DNA of 64,000 nucleotides from an uncultured Lachnospiraceae bacterium (GTDB lineage Bacteria > Bacillota > Clostridia > Lachnospirales > Lachnospiraceae), in the NCBI GenBank assembly GCA_902788035.1, contig CADAIL010000016.1, positions 1 through 64,000 of the forward strand, read 5' to 3'. The notes beneath the pieces were generated by a model. It made no database searches, had not been told where the DNA came from, and was given only the letters and a program-made list of their open reading frames with translations. Below are positions 18,453 to 26,925 of this stretch, piece after piece (the first letter of the stretch is position 1; every line of letters begins with the position of its first letter). The position numbers were made by a program, and so were the translations under genes.

Positions 18453-19265
18453 TTTATCTTGCTCAAAAGGTCAAAGGCAGCAATTTTGTCTGTCGGAGGC
18501 CGATTTGTTGCCTCTGAAGAAAGACCAAACTTGCTCAAAATGACCAAAGGCAGCAGATTTTTCGGTTGGAGGCCATTTTGGTTGCCTCTGCTGAAGGACC
18601 AATCTTGCTCGAATGTGCCAAAGGCAGCAAATTTGCCGGTTGGGGGCCATTTTAGTTGCCTCTGCTGAAGACCCAATCTTGCTTGAATGTGTCAAAGGCA
18701 GCAAATTTGCCGGTCGGGAGCCATTTTAGTTGCCTCTGCTGAAGACCCAATCTTGCTTGAATGTGCCAAAGGCAGCAGATATGCCGGTCGGGAGCCATGT
18801 TAGTTGCCTTTGCTGAAGACCCAATCATGCTCGAATGTGCCAAAGGCAGCAGATATGCCGGATGGAGGCCAATCCAGTTGCCTTTGCTGAAGACCCAATC
18901 ATGCTCGAATGTGCCAAAGGCAGCAGATATGCCGGATGGAGGCCAATCCAGTTGCCTTTGCTGAAAACCCAATCTTGCTCGAATGAGCCAAAGGCAGCAA
19001 ATTTGCCGGATGGAGGCCAATCCAGTTGCCTTTGCTGAAAACCCAATCTTGCTCGAATGTGTCAAAGGCAGCAGATATGCCGGATGGAGGCCAATCCAGT
19101 TGCCTTTGACCAAAATGGCATCTTGGTCTCAAGCCTGAAAGGCAGCAGATTCCCCGGTTGGAGGTCAATCCAGTTGCCTCTGCCCAAATCCCATCTTGCA
19201 CCCAGACTTGAAAGGCAGCAGATTCCCCGGTTGGAGGCCATTCTGGTTGCCTTGGTCAAAAGTCG
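18453..19265. repeat. Eleven-copy 74-bp tandem repeat
   Basis: The phrase CAAAGGCAG (or GAAAGGCAG) starts at 18472, 18545, 18619, 18693, 18767, 18841, 18915, 18989, 19063, 19137 and 19210, a near-perfect 74-base period. Each unit also carries GCCGG, a GGAGGCCA block and a GTTGCCT block, giving a partial inverted symmetry with GGCAGCA. Units at the centre are nearly identical; outer ones diverge, as in arrays that grow by unequal exchange. Open frames on both strands across it are a consequence of the repeat and do not look like real proteins. Confidence 0.92.
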
Positions 19266-19432
19266 CATCATTTTTTTATAAAATAAGGCAGGGTTGTAAA
19301 TCACAAAACCTGAGAAAAGGATTTCCTGGTGCAGGGTCTCACATTTAGTACGTTCATATAATAGCATTGGAAGCTGAAAATGTAAATATAAATTACGAAT
19401 GAAATTAAAAATAATTTCTTTAAAAAAATAAC

Positions 19433-19460
19433 TTGACAAATGACGGATAGATGCTAAAAT
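19433..19460 (+). promoter_or_regulatory. Sigma-A-type promoter for glycyl radical enzyme
   Basis: TTGACA at 19433-19438 and TAAAAT at 19455-19460 with a 16-base spacer, in an AT-rich stretch. It would give a 5' leader of about 310 bases that contains both heptanucleotide arrays. Confidence 0.6.
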
Positions 19461-19495
19461 AAAATTGCGAACAGAACAAAGACAAATTTCATAAG

Positions 19496-19626
19496 AAAGT
19501 TGAAAGTTGAAAGTTGAAAGTTGAAAGTTGAAAGTTGAAAGTTGAAAGTTGAAAGTTGAAAGTTGAAAGTTGAAAGTTGAAAGTTGAAAGTTGTTGAAAG
19601 TTGAAAGTTGAAAGTTGAAAGTTGAA
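19496..19626. repeat. Heptanucleotide array AGTTGAA, about 18 copies
   Basis: An almost perfect 7-base repeat (AGTTGAA) with one interruption near 19591 (GTTGTTG). It lies in the predicted 5' leader of the glycyl radical enzyme gene. Because the period is 7, copy-number change would shift spacing but not a protein frame, since no coding frame starts here. Confidence 0.93.
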
Positions 19627-19698
19627 GTCGTAAAAACGCGACCAACTTTATTGACATCATTAGAGACGAGTTAACACAGCCAATTTCCAGCCCTCAAA

Positions 19699-19754
19699 GA
19701 GTAACAAGTAACAAGTAACAAGTAACAAGTAACAAGTAACAAGTAACGAGTAAC
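19699..19754. repeat. Heptanucleotide array AAGTAAC, eight copies
   Basis: Eight 7-base units (first and last GAGTAAC, the rest AAGTAAC) end 26 bases before the start codon of the glycyl radical enzyme gene, just above its AAGGAG site. It is a different sequence from the array at 19496 but has the same period. Confidence 0.92.
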
Positions 19755-19780
19755 GAGCAAGAGCGCAGAAGGAGCACCCC

Positions 19781-22192
19781 ATGGAAAACAAAGCACATTT
19801 CGGATCCCTTACCCCAAGAATGCAGGCCTACCGCGAGAGCGTACTGGATCAGAAGCCCTACATCGACGCCCAGCGGGCTGTTCTGGCTACAGAATCCTAT
19901 AAGAAAAATCTGAACCAGCCCCCGGTCATGAAGAGAGCGCTGATGCTGCAGAACATCCTTTCCAAGATGGACATTTACATTGAGGACGAGACGATTCTCG
20001 TCGGCAATCAGTCTTCTGTGAACCGCGGTGCACCGGTCTTCCCGGAGTACACGATGAAATTCATCATGGATGAGCTCGACCTCTTTGAAAAGAGGGACGG
20101 CGATGTCTTCTATATTACGGAAGAGACGAAGCAGCAGCTGCGTGAGATTGCCCCCTTCTGGGAGAACAATAATCTCCGTGCCCGCGGCGAAGCCCTGATC
20201 CCGGAGGAGATGCAGGTCTATATGGATACCGGTTTTTTTGGCATGGAAGGCAAGCTGAACGCCGGCGACGCGCACCTTGCGGTGGACTACGGCAACATGC
20301 TGAAGGTCGGACTTAAAGGTTATGAGGAACGCGCAAGACAGCTAAAGTCGAATCTTGACCTGACCGAGCCGGAATCCATAGACAAGTATCAGTTCTATAA
20401 AGCGGTCCTGATTACGATTGATGCAGTGAAGGGATTCGCAGAGCGCTTTGCGGCTCTGGCAAGGGAGAAGGCGGAGAGCGCGGAAGAGCCAAGAAAATCT
20501 GAGCTGCTTGAGATCGCCAGGGTTTGTGACAAGGTTCCTTACGAGCCGGCAGAGACTTTCCGCGAAGCCGTGCAGGCCGTCTGGTTCATCCAGCTGATCC
20601 TGCAGATCGAGTCCAACGGACATTCACTGAGCTACGGCCGCTTCGACCAGTACGTGTATCCGTATCTGGTAGCCGATCTGGAAAAAGGAATTATCACAGA
20701 GGACCAGACAGTGGAGCTGCTCACGAACCTCTGGATCAAGACACTGACAATCAATAAGGTCCGTTCTCAGGCGCACACATTCTCCAGTGCTGGCAGCCCG
20801 ATGTATCAGAACGTGACGATCGGTGGTCAGACCGCGGATGGAAAAGACGCCGTCAATAAGCTTTCTTTCCTGATCCTTCGCTCGATTGGCCAGACAAGGC
20901 TTCCGCAGCCGAACCTCACGGTCCGCTACCACAGGAACATTAATCAGGCCTTCATGGATGAGGCGATTGAAGTCCTGAAGCTCGGAACCGGCATGCCCGC
21001 TTTCAATAACGACGAGGTCATCATTCCTTCCTTCATCGAGAAGGGAGTCAAAAAAGAGGACGCCTATTGCTATTCGGCAATCGGATGTGTGGAGACCGCA
21101 GTCCCCGGAAAATGGGGCTACCGCTGCACAGGCATGAGCTATCTGAATTTCCCGCGCATCCTCCTCATGGTCATGAACAATGGCATCGATGTCACCAGCG
21201 GCAGGAGGTTCGTGAAAGACTATGGAAATTTCCGGAATATGGAGTCATTTGACGATCTCATGAAGGCATGGGACGGCGCGATCCGCGAACTGACACGAGC
21301 CAGCGTCATTGTTGAAAATGCAATTGACCTCGCCAGCGAGCGCGAGGTGCCGGATATTCTCTGCTCATGTCTCACCCAGGACTGCCTGGGCCGCGGCAAG
21401 ACGATCAAGGAGGGCGGTGCCGTCTACGATTTCATCTCCGGCCTGCAGGTCGGTATTGCAAATATGGCCGACAGCCTCTCCGCAATCAAGAAACTGGTCT
21501 ATGAAGAGCGGAAGATCTCCCGCGATGAGCTCATGAATGCGCTGGCGACAGACTTTGCCGGCGAGGAGGGAGAGCGGATCCGCCAGATGCTCATAAATGA
21601 CGCCCCTAAGTACGGAAACGATGATGATTATGCGGACAAGCTGGTCGTCGAAGCATATGCATCCTACCTTGACGAGATGAAGAAGTACAAGAATACCCGT
21701 TTCGGCAGAGGCCCGATCGGTGGTATCCGCTATGGCGGAACATCTTCGATTTCCGCAAATGTCGGCCAGGGCTTCGGCACCATGGCCACCCCAGACGGAC
21801 GCCATGCGAAAGAGCCCCTCGCGGAGGGATGCTCACCCGCTCATTCCATGGATAAGCATGGCCCGACAGCGGTGTTCAAGAGCGTATCCAAGCTGCCGAC
21901 CCATGAGATCACAGGCGGCGTGCTCTTGAACCAGAAGGTCACACCCGCGATGCTGTCAACAAAGGAGAATACAAAGAAACTGGAGTTCATTGTCCGCACG
22001 TTCTTTAACCGTCTGGAAGGCTACCACGTGCAGTACAATGTTGTGGACAAGGCGACTCTTCTGGACGCACAGGCCCACCCGGAGAAGCATAAAGACCTGA
22101 TTGTCCGCGTGGCCGGCTATAGCGCATTCTTCAATGTCCTCAGCAAGGCGACGCAGGATGATATTATCGGAAGAACGGAGCAGACGCTGTAA
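19781..22192 (+). CDS. YbiW-type glycyl radical C-O lyase (anhydrosugar phosphate lyase candidate)
   Basis: An 803-residue glycyl radical enzyme. The thiyl cysteine C436 and Glu E438 are in SAIGCVETAVPGKWGYRC, and the radical glycine G779 is in VVRVAGYSAFF-like VRVAGYSAFFNVLS. The CVE motif rules out pyruvate formate-lyase (CC) and marks a dehydratase/C-O lyase. The block GKWGYRCTGMSYLNF is, from memory, nearly the same as in E. coli YbiW (GKWGYRCTGMSFINF). YbiW has been reported to open 1,5-anhydroglucitol-6-phosphate to 1-deoxyfructose-6-phosphate, which FsaA then cleaves. Here activase and an Fsa-like aldolase are adjacent, so the same role is a good inference. Confidence 0.82.
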   Translation: MENKAHFGSLTPRMQAYRESVLDQKPYIDAQRAVLATESYKKNLNQPPVMKRALMLQNILSKMDIYIEDETILVGNQSSVNRGAPVFPEYTMKFIMDELDLFEKRDGDVFYITEETKQQLREIAPFWENNNLRARGEALIPEEMQVYMDTGFFGMEGKLNAGDAHLAVDYGNMLKVGLKGYEERARQLKSNLDLTEPESIDKYQFYKAVLITIDAVKGFAERFAALAREKAESAEEPRKSELLEIARVCDKVPYEPAETFREAVQAVWFIQLILQIESNGHSLSYGRFDQYVYPYLVADLEKGIITEDQTVELLTNLWIKTLTINKVRSQAHTFSSAGSPMYQNVTIGGQTADGKDAVNKLSFLILRSIGQTRLPQPNLTVRYHRNINQAFMDEAIEVLKLGTGMPAFNNDEVIIPSFIEKGVKKEDAYCYSAIGCVETAVPGKWGYRCTGMSYLNFPRILLMVMNNGIDVTSGRRFVKDYGNFRNMESFDDLMKAWDGAIRELTRASVIVENAIDLASEREVPDILCSCLTQDCLGRGKTIKEGGAVYDFISGLQVGIANMADSLSAIKKLVYEERKISRDELMNALATDFAGEEGERIRQMLINDAPKYGNDDDYADKLVVEAYASYLDEMKKYKNTRFGRGPIGGIRYGGTSSISANVGQGFGTMATPDGRHAKEPLAEGCSPAHSMDKHGPTAVFKSVSKLPTHEITGGVLLNQKVTPAMLSTKENTKKLEFIVRTFFNRLEGYHVQYNVVDKATLLDAQAHPEKHKDLIVRVAGYSAFFNVLSKATQDDIIGRTEQTL

Positions 22193-22297
22193 AGTGTATT
22201 TGATAAACATTTGGTGCCAAGCAGACATTTTAAATAAAATCTGGCAAACTGCTGATGCAAAGATAACAATAGCTGCTGCCAGGATCGCACTAAAATT

Positions 22298-22348
22298 CAA
22301 GTCTCGCTCGCGAGACTTGGCGCGGGATTCGGGTCAGCGTTAGCTGAC
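22298..22348. repeat. Dispersed palindrome family member
   Basis: A palindrome CAAGTCTCGC...GCGAGACTTG-type (22298-22319) followed by GCGGGATTCG and the small palindrome GTCAGC-GTTA-GCTGAC (22333-22348). The same two-part layout recurs elsewhere in the window. It lies between the glycyl radical enzyme and the aldolase gene. Confidence 0.8.
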
Positions 22349-22427
22349 ATCTTCCAAACCGAATCCCTGCGCGCCCTCGCGGAGCAAAAGCAAAACGCAA
22401 ACATGATTCTAATCAAGGAGGAATATG

Positions 22428-23105
22428 ATGAAATTCTGTATCGATGACGCAAATGTAGAAAAGATCCGCCGTATTTATGAATACTATCCGATTGACGGTG
22501 TTTCCACCAACCCTTCTATTCTGGCCAAGTCCGGAAGAGACCCCTATGAGGTCCTTAAGGAGATTCGGTCCATCATCGGCGATGACGGCGAGCTGTTCGT
22601 GCAGGCTGTGTCGGCAACTTCAGAAGGTATGGTCGAAGAAGCTCGCAGGATCGTGGATGTGCTCGGAAAGACGACGCTGGTAAAGATCCCCTGTAACCCC
22701 GAAGGCTTCAAAGCTATGAAACAGCTGAAGAAAGAAGGAATCCGTTTCATCGGCACTGCAATCTACACTGCAATGCAGGGCTTCCTTGCAGCAAAGTGCG
22801 GCGCGGAATATGTTGCTCCCTATGTGAACCGTATAGACAACATGGGCTTTGACGGTGTGCAGGTCGCGAAGGACATCCATGACGCGATTACCGCAAACGG
22901 ACTTGACAGCGGCCTTCTCGCCGCAAGCTTCAAGAACAGCCAGCAGGTCCTTGAGCTGACAAAATACGGCGTGAAGGCAGTGACTGTGGCGCCGGATGTC
23001 ATCGATGCTCTGGTGAAGAACGCGGCGATAGACGCTGCGATCGATCAGTTCACAGAGGATTTCAAGGGACTTGTCGGAGAAGGGAAGACAATGGCTGACT
23101 GCTGA
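22428..23105 (+). CDS. fsa: Fructose-6-phosphate aldolase/transaldolase-like enzyme
   Basis: A 225-residue enzyme of the short transaldolase group. The Schiff-base lysine is K86 in TLVKIPCNPEG; other active-site features are STNPSI, FVQAVSAT, GTAIYTAMQGF and AEYVAPYVNRID, matching fructose-6-phosphate aldolase rather than true transaldolase (EAF-type). It would cleave a ketose phosphate into glyceraldehyde-3-phosphate and a small ketone such as dihydroxyacetone or hydroxyacetone. I choose the second of two tandem ATGs (22428), six bases after GGAGG. Pairing with a YbiW-type enzyme repeats the ybiW-fsaA linkage of E. coli. Confidence 0.85.
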   Translation: MKFCIDDANVEKIRRIYEYYPIDGVSTNPSILAKSGRDPYEVLKEIRSIIGDDGELFVQAVSATSEGMVEEARRIVDVLGKTTLVKIPCNPEGFKAMKQLKKEGIRFIGTAIYTAMQGFLAAKCGAEYVAPYVNRIDNMGFDGVQVAKDIHDAITANGLDSGLLAASFKNSQQVLELTKYGVKAVTVAPDVIDALVKNAAIDAAIDQFTEDFKGLVGEGKTMADC

Positions 23106-23134
23106 CGAAATGGGGACGGTTCCGTCCCCGTTTC
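23106..23134 (+). terminator. Palindromic element/terminator after fsa
   Basis: Directly after the stop codon, GGGGACGG-TT-CCGTCCCC forms a perfect stem, extended outward by CGAAA/TTTCG. It lacks a long T-run, so it may act as a 3' stabilising hairpin rather than a strong terminator. GGGGACGG is shared with the 31-bp repeat at 16222. Confidence 0.6.
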
Positions 23135-23221
23135 GTAATGAAAATAATGATATTATTTATTGACTCTCACGTTCCGTGATAGACTATGATATCTCCATCA
23201 AGAGACAGGAGGATGATCCTG

Positions 23222-24085
23222 ATGAAAACGGTTAAGGAAGTATCACAGCTGACAGGTATCTCAGTGCGCACGCTTCACTACTATGATGAAATCGGACTCT
23301 TTAAGCCTACAGAAGTAACAGAAGCGGGATATCGTCTTTATGACGATAAAGCCATCGATAAGCTTGGGCAGATACTTGTGTTTCGCGAGTTGGATCTTCC
23401 GCTTGCGGATATTAAACTCATCATGGACAATCCTGATCTTGATCATAACAGTGTTTTGGCAAAACAGCGTGAAATGCTCCTTCTCAAGAAGCAGAGGCTG
23501 GAACGCATTATTGCCAATTTGGACGGTATGTTGAGAGGAGATCATGAAATGAACTTTACTGTATTCGATGAAGCGGAACTACAGGCTATGTTTTCAGATA
23601 TGCTGCAGAATATGAATGAGTCTCAGAAGCAGATTTTCATTGATCATTACGGAAGCATTGAAGCCTGGAAGCAGCATATGATTGAAGGCGCTTTTGATGA
23701 GAAGATCCAGAAGAATTATGCAAAAGTAGTAGAATGGTACGGGAGCAAGGATGCTGTGAAAGAATCCTTGAAGAACCCTCCTAAATCCGAAGTGTTCGCT
23801 GCATATCAGAAGAGAATCGGAGATATTCAAAAGAAACTGGCTGATATGAGAGGCACAGATGTGAATTCATTTGCAGTGCGACAACTGATCGGTGAATATG
23901 ATTTTGTCGCAAAGCAGCTTTATCAGGTCAAAGACGCGAAGCCGCTCCTTATGGATATAGCGAGAGAATATCGGGAGAATGAAGACCTGGCGAAAGGAAT
24001 GGATTCTGTTTATGGGAGCGGATCCGCTAAGTACATGGGAGACGCAATAGAGGCATTCTACACGCGTCCGGGATTTTTCGAATAA
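23222..24085 (+). CDS. MerR-family regulator with TipAS-like domain
   Basis: A 287-residue regulator. The MerR winged-helix domain occupies residues 1-70 (TVKEVSQLTGISVRTLHYYD, EIGLFKP, AGYRLYDD), a coiled coil follows (about 75-115), and the C-terminal 160 residues resemble the TipAS antibiotic-binding domain (YGSIEAWKQHM, later YREN and GSGSAKYMGDAIEAFY). TipA-type proteins sense thiopeptides or similar drugs and activate efflux or self genes. No efflux gene is adjacent, so it may act elsewhere or only on its own promoter. GACAGGAGGATGATCCTG precedes ATG 23222. Confidence 0.8.
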   Translation: MKTVKEVSQLTGISVRTLHYYDEIGLFKPTEVTEAGYRLYDDKAIDKLGQILVFRELDLPLADIKLIMDNPDLDHNSVLAKQREMLLLKKQRLERIIANLDGMLRGDHEMNFTVFDEAELQAMFSDMLQNMNESQKQIFIDHYGSIEAWKQHMIEGAFDEKIQKNYAKVVEWYGSKDAVKESLKNPPKSEVFAAYQKRIGDIQKKLADMRGTDVNSFAVRQLIGEYDFVAKQLYQVKDAKPLLMDIAREYRENEDLAKGMDSVYGSGSAKYMGDAIEAFYTRPGFFE

Positions 24086-24097
24086 TCAAAGATTAAT

Positions 24098-24190
24098 GGG
24101 GCTGACGCATTAAGACGCGACACCACAACATATGGCAAATGTCTGCCATATGTTGTGGTGACACCGTCTAGTACAACAGCCCCTTATTTT
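24098..24190. terminator. Large nested hairpin between convergent genes
   Basis: A perfect 17-bp stem (24121-24137 with 24144-24160, loop AATGTC) sits inside an outer GGGGCTG/CAGCCCC pair (24098-24104 and 24177-24183), followed by TTATTTTTT. It lies between convergent genes and probably ends both. The length and perfection of the inner stem are unusual for a terminator. Confidence 0.7.
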
Positions 24191-24237
24191 TTACAGTTCA
24201 TATATTGGAACCGTATACCATCATAGAAATCGGTCCC

Positions 24238-25707
24238 TTATTCACCGAACATGAACTCGTACCGCTCCCTGATTTCACTAAAATTTATCACACACTCATC
24301 ATTGAAAATGCCGACCGGAACCGGGGTGGAGAAAGGAAAGATTTCCATTTTCATATCGCCATCGGGATATTCTGCCGTTGGAGAGAAATATAGTATCTTA
24401 TTGACCGTCTTCGCATCCGGATCAACCATCCAGTACTCCCGCACACCTGCACTGTGATACTTTTTCATCTTGATCAGGATGTCCTTCATTTTCGTGGAGG
24501 GAGATAATACTTCTACCACAAAATCAGGCGCGCCGAAAATTCTTGTTCGATTGATCTTTGAGCGATCGCATACCACACATACATCCGGCTGGACCATGGT
24601 CTTGTTGTCCATATCAAGCTGGACATCAACCGGGGCAATAAAGGGAACACAGGCTCCGTTTTTCCGCAATAAAAACTCCCGCAGAAGCGCATATATTTCT
24701 CCGCCAATCAGCTGATGGGGCGTTGTGGGAGCACTCATGTCATAAATTACGCCGTCAATTAACTCCACGCGCTGATCATCCGGCAGAGCCAGGTAATCAT
24801 CGATGGTGTAACTTCCCTGACGGGGATAACGCTGCTTTGGGATGGCTTCGCGAAGAACCTCTTGCTCGGCAGCCGTCGCCTGATAAAACTCATTCAGAAG
24901 ATATTTTCGCAGCCTTTCATATGTATCGCTGTCCTTATTCCCGACTTTGATACCGTCGATCTGATCCGCGCGCAGACAGAGATTGCTGGAACTTGTGACA
25001 ATGACTTCATCTGCTGCGAACAGATCATCAAGGCTGAAGGCATCTTCCTTATAAGCAATGTCTAAAGCCGCGCAGGCGCGAAGAAGGTGAGCGCGGGCTA
25101 TGCCGGGCAGGATAAGGTTATCTGTCGGGGCGGTGTAGAGTATCCCGTCTTTTAGAATGTGAACATTGCTGTGCGCGCATTCTGTTACACGCCCGCCCGG
25201 CCGATAAAAGACAGCCTCGGCACAGCCGTTCTCCGCCGCCTTCTGCGATGCCATCACAGAGGGAATGAGATTAAGTGTCTTAATGTCGCAGTGGAAGAAA
25301 CGTGTATCCTCCATTGTCACCAGCTGTATGGGGGTATGTCCGTCTGAAATCTCGGCAGGGTTAAGCGTGATCCAGAGATTTCCCGCACCTTCGGTAAAAG
25401 CGTGCTTGCGGACGCCTGTTCCGCGGGTGACCTGATAGTATACGAAGAGGTTCCCTGTGTCCATCTTTTTTACAAGATTGTTCAGCAGGTCTTTCAGTTC
25501 ATCCTTCGTCACCGGCATGACGATCTTTAGTTTGTCCGCGCTTCTGAAAAAACGGTCCACGTGCTCATTAAGCGCAAAAATCCTGTAATTTCTGCATGGC
25601 CCGGCATCGTACACGCCGTCACCGAACCACGATACGCGATCGTTCATGGGTATCATCATTTGCTCCAGCGGACCGTAATTACCGTTGTAATAACCAAGTC
25701 GTTCCAT
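24238..25707 (-). CDS. Class IV aminotransferase fused to Uma2-family nuclease-like domain
   Basis: A 489-residue fusion. Residues 1-278 form a class IV PLP aminotransferase of D-amino-acid transaminase type: SWFGDGVYD, YYQVTRGTGVRKHAF, PLP lysine K143 in DIKTLNLIPSVMASQKA, and ECAHSNVHIL. Residues about 295-489 are a Uma2/DUF820 domain with a PD-(D/E)xK-like core: RVELIDGVIYDMSAP (E315), MVQPDVCVV (D375), FVVEVLSPSTKMKD (E399) and YWMVDPD. Uma2 proteins are normally separate and lack a confirmed role. The join is in one open frame without stop or internal RBS, so it is likely one polypeptide. The combined function is unknown. Confidence 0.8.
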   Translation of the reverse strand: MERLGYYNGNYGPLEQMMIPMNDRVSWFGDGVYDAGPCRNYRIFALNEHVDRFFRSADKLKIVMPVTKDELKDLLNNLVKKMDTGNLFVYYQVTRGTGVRKHAFTEGAGNLWITLNPAEISDGHTPIQLVTMEDTRFFHCDIKTLNLIPSVMASQKAAENGCAEAVFYRPGGRVTECAHSNVHILKDGILYTAPTDNLILPGIARAHLLRACAALDIAYKEDAFSLDDLFAADEVIVTSSSNLCLRADQIDGIKVGNKDSDTYERLRKYLLNEFYQATAAEQEVLREAIPKQRYPRQGSYTIDDYLALPDDQRVELIDGVIYDMSAPTTPHQLIGGEIYALLREFLLRKNGACVPFIAPVDVQLDMDNKTMVQPDVCVVCDRSKINRTRIFGAPDFVVEVLSPSTKMKDILIKMKKYHSAGVREYWMVDPDAKTVNKILYFSPTAEYPDGDMKMEIFPFSTPVPVGIFNDECVINFSEIRERYEFMFGE

Positions 25708-25967
25708 CCGTTAAATCTCCTGTCGTCTATTTTTGTACTTTGCTCAGTTTCTGCTGCATAGCATGTTCCTTACCGTTTATGATAACATGCTTTGATGCAG
25801 ATTCACAAGAGCGTGAATTAGGGACGATTCAACTTCAGCGGATTATGATTTTACGCGTAAGAACAGATTACAAACCACAATTATGCAGGTATAATATATG
25901 AAGAGGTAGATCATGCTTACGTGATGACATAATGCATGATCAGAGATTTTTTCATGGAGATAAAGAC

Positions 25968-26702
25968 ATGTTCTGTACAACTTGCGGAAAACCACTGCCG
26001 GACGATGCCCTTTTTTGTCCGGCCTGTGGAGCGAAAATAAAAGGGCGAGCGAAGCTGGAAGAGTCCGGGCTGCACCCGCTCAGATGCGCATCCTGTGGAA
26101 GCAGCAGCCTCAGAAAAATCCGTGCAGGAGAGTACCTGTGTGAGCACTGCGGAACAAAGCTATACACAGGTGAGCAAATGTCTGACGGAGATGTGGAGAA
26201 ACATGAAGCCGAAGCTGCGGCTCTTCTGTCAGAAGCACAGGGGTACGCGGAGAAAAAAGATTACCGTAATGAACTCCGGACGCTGGCCAAAGCAATGGAG
26301 ATTGCCCCGGAAAACAACACCGTGCTGCTGAGACTCGGGAGGGCATACTGGAGGGCCGGTCTACCGGAGAAAGCTTTGGAGTACTACCATATAGCCGAAG
26401 AACTGTATCCGGAAGACCCGATTGTCTATGCCAACATCGGATCAGCGTATCTAAAGCTGGGTCATAATGAAAAGGCTAAAGAGCAGTATGAAAAAGCCAT
26501 CTCCATGATAGAAGCAGACCCCATGTCTGCATGTGCTGATGATATAGCGATCACCTACGGAAATTACGCGCTCTGTGTCGGACGGCTTGGAGACAGAAAC
26601 ACAGCCAAGAAATATCTCTCTATCGCGAAAGAAAAAGGCTATAGCAAGGATTCTATCGATACGATTTGCGGAGAGCTGCATTTGCTTAGATTTTTACTCT
26701 GA
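25968..26702 (+). CDS. Zinc-ribbon and TPR protein
   Basis: A 244-residue soluble protein. Two zinc ribbons occupy the N terminus: MFCTTCGKPLPDDALFCPAC and CASCGSSSLRKIRAGEYLCE then HCG. From residue about 95 onward it folds as tetratricopeptide repeats (DYRNELRTLAKAMEIAPENN, RLGRAYWRAGLPEKALEYYH, ANIGSAYLKLGHNEKAKEQY). This architecture is typical of scaffold proteins; no enzyme motif is present. ATG 25968 follows GGAG by seven bases, preferred over the upstream ATG 25932. No operon partner. Confidence 0.7.
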   Translation: MFCTTCGKPLPDDALFCPACGAKIKGRAKLEESGLHPLRCASCGSSSLRKIRAGEYLCEHCGTKLYTGEQMSDGDVEKHEAEAAALLSEAQGYAEKKDYRNELRTLAKAMEIAPENNTVLLRLGRAYWRAGLPEKALEYYHIAEELYPEDPIVYANIGSAYLKLGHNEKAKEQYEKAISMIEADPMSACADDIAITYGNYALCVGRLGDRNTAKKYLSIAKEKGYSKDSIDTICGELHLLRFLL

Positions 26703-26768
26703 GGGCTTTCCTGCCGCGCTGCGACAAGTGCGAAGCGCCTTCATTATTGAACGGCTGCGATAAAAACT

Positions 26769-26795
26769 GCCGGCTCATAAAGCCGGCACACGGAG
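26769..26795 (+). terminator. Hairpin after zinc-ribbon/TPR gene
   Basis: GCCGGCT-CATAA-AGCCGGC forms a seven-base stem about 70 bases beyond the stop. The T-run after it is weak (GGAGTTTTG), so terminator function is only likely. Confidence 0.5.
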
Positions 26796-26829
26796 TTTTG
26801 ACATATGAGAACATTGAGTTTCCATTTTT

Positions 26830-26860
26830 TTGACATAATGGAAATTCCATATAGTATAAT
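26830..26860 (+). promoter_or_regulatory. Promoter with embedded ATGGAAATTCCAT dyad
   Basis: TTGACA at 26830-26835 and TATAAT at 26855-26860, spacer 19 bases, slightly long. The spacer holds a perfect odd palindrome ATGGAAATTCCAT (26838-26850), positioned like a repressor operator. It precedes the propeller sensor phosphatase gene. Confidence 0.5.
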
Positions 26861-26925
26861 GATAATCAACCGATACACTTATTTTGTAGATTGACATTCC
26901 GCAGAGTTTTTCTGCGAGACTGTGT

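Noticed and set aside
18453..19265. Possible CRISPR array
   Set aside because: Units are continuous 74-base repeats with no unique spacers, and no cas gene is present.
18392..19439. Several overlapping open frames on both strands, up to 153 residues
   Set aside because: They are translations of the 74-bp repeat. The period is not a multiple of three, frames change from unit to unit, and there is no ribosome-binding site or conserved protein.
19454..19660. Open frame encoding a Phe-Gln-Leu-Ser-Thr repeat
   Set aside because: It is only the reverse translation of the AGTTGAA array, with no start signal.
19781..22192. Pyruvate formate-lyase, choline TMA-lyase or hydroxyproline dehydratase
   Set aside because: The active site is GCVE rather than the CC pair of PFL, and the GKWGYRCTGMS block fits YbiW rather than the HypD or CutC types.
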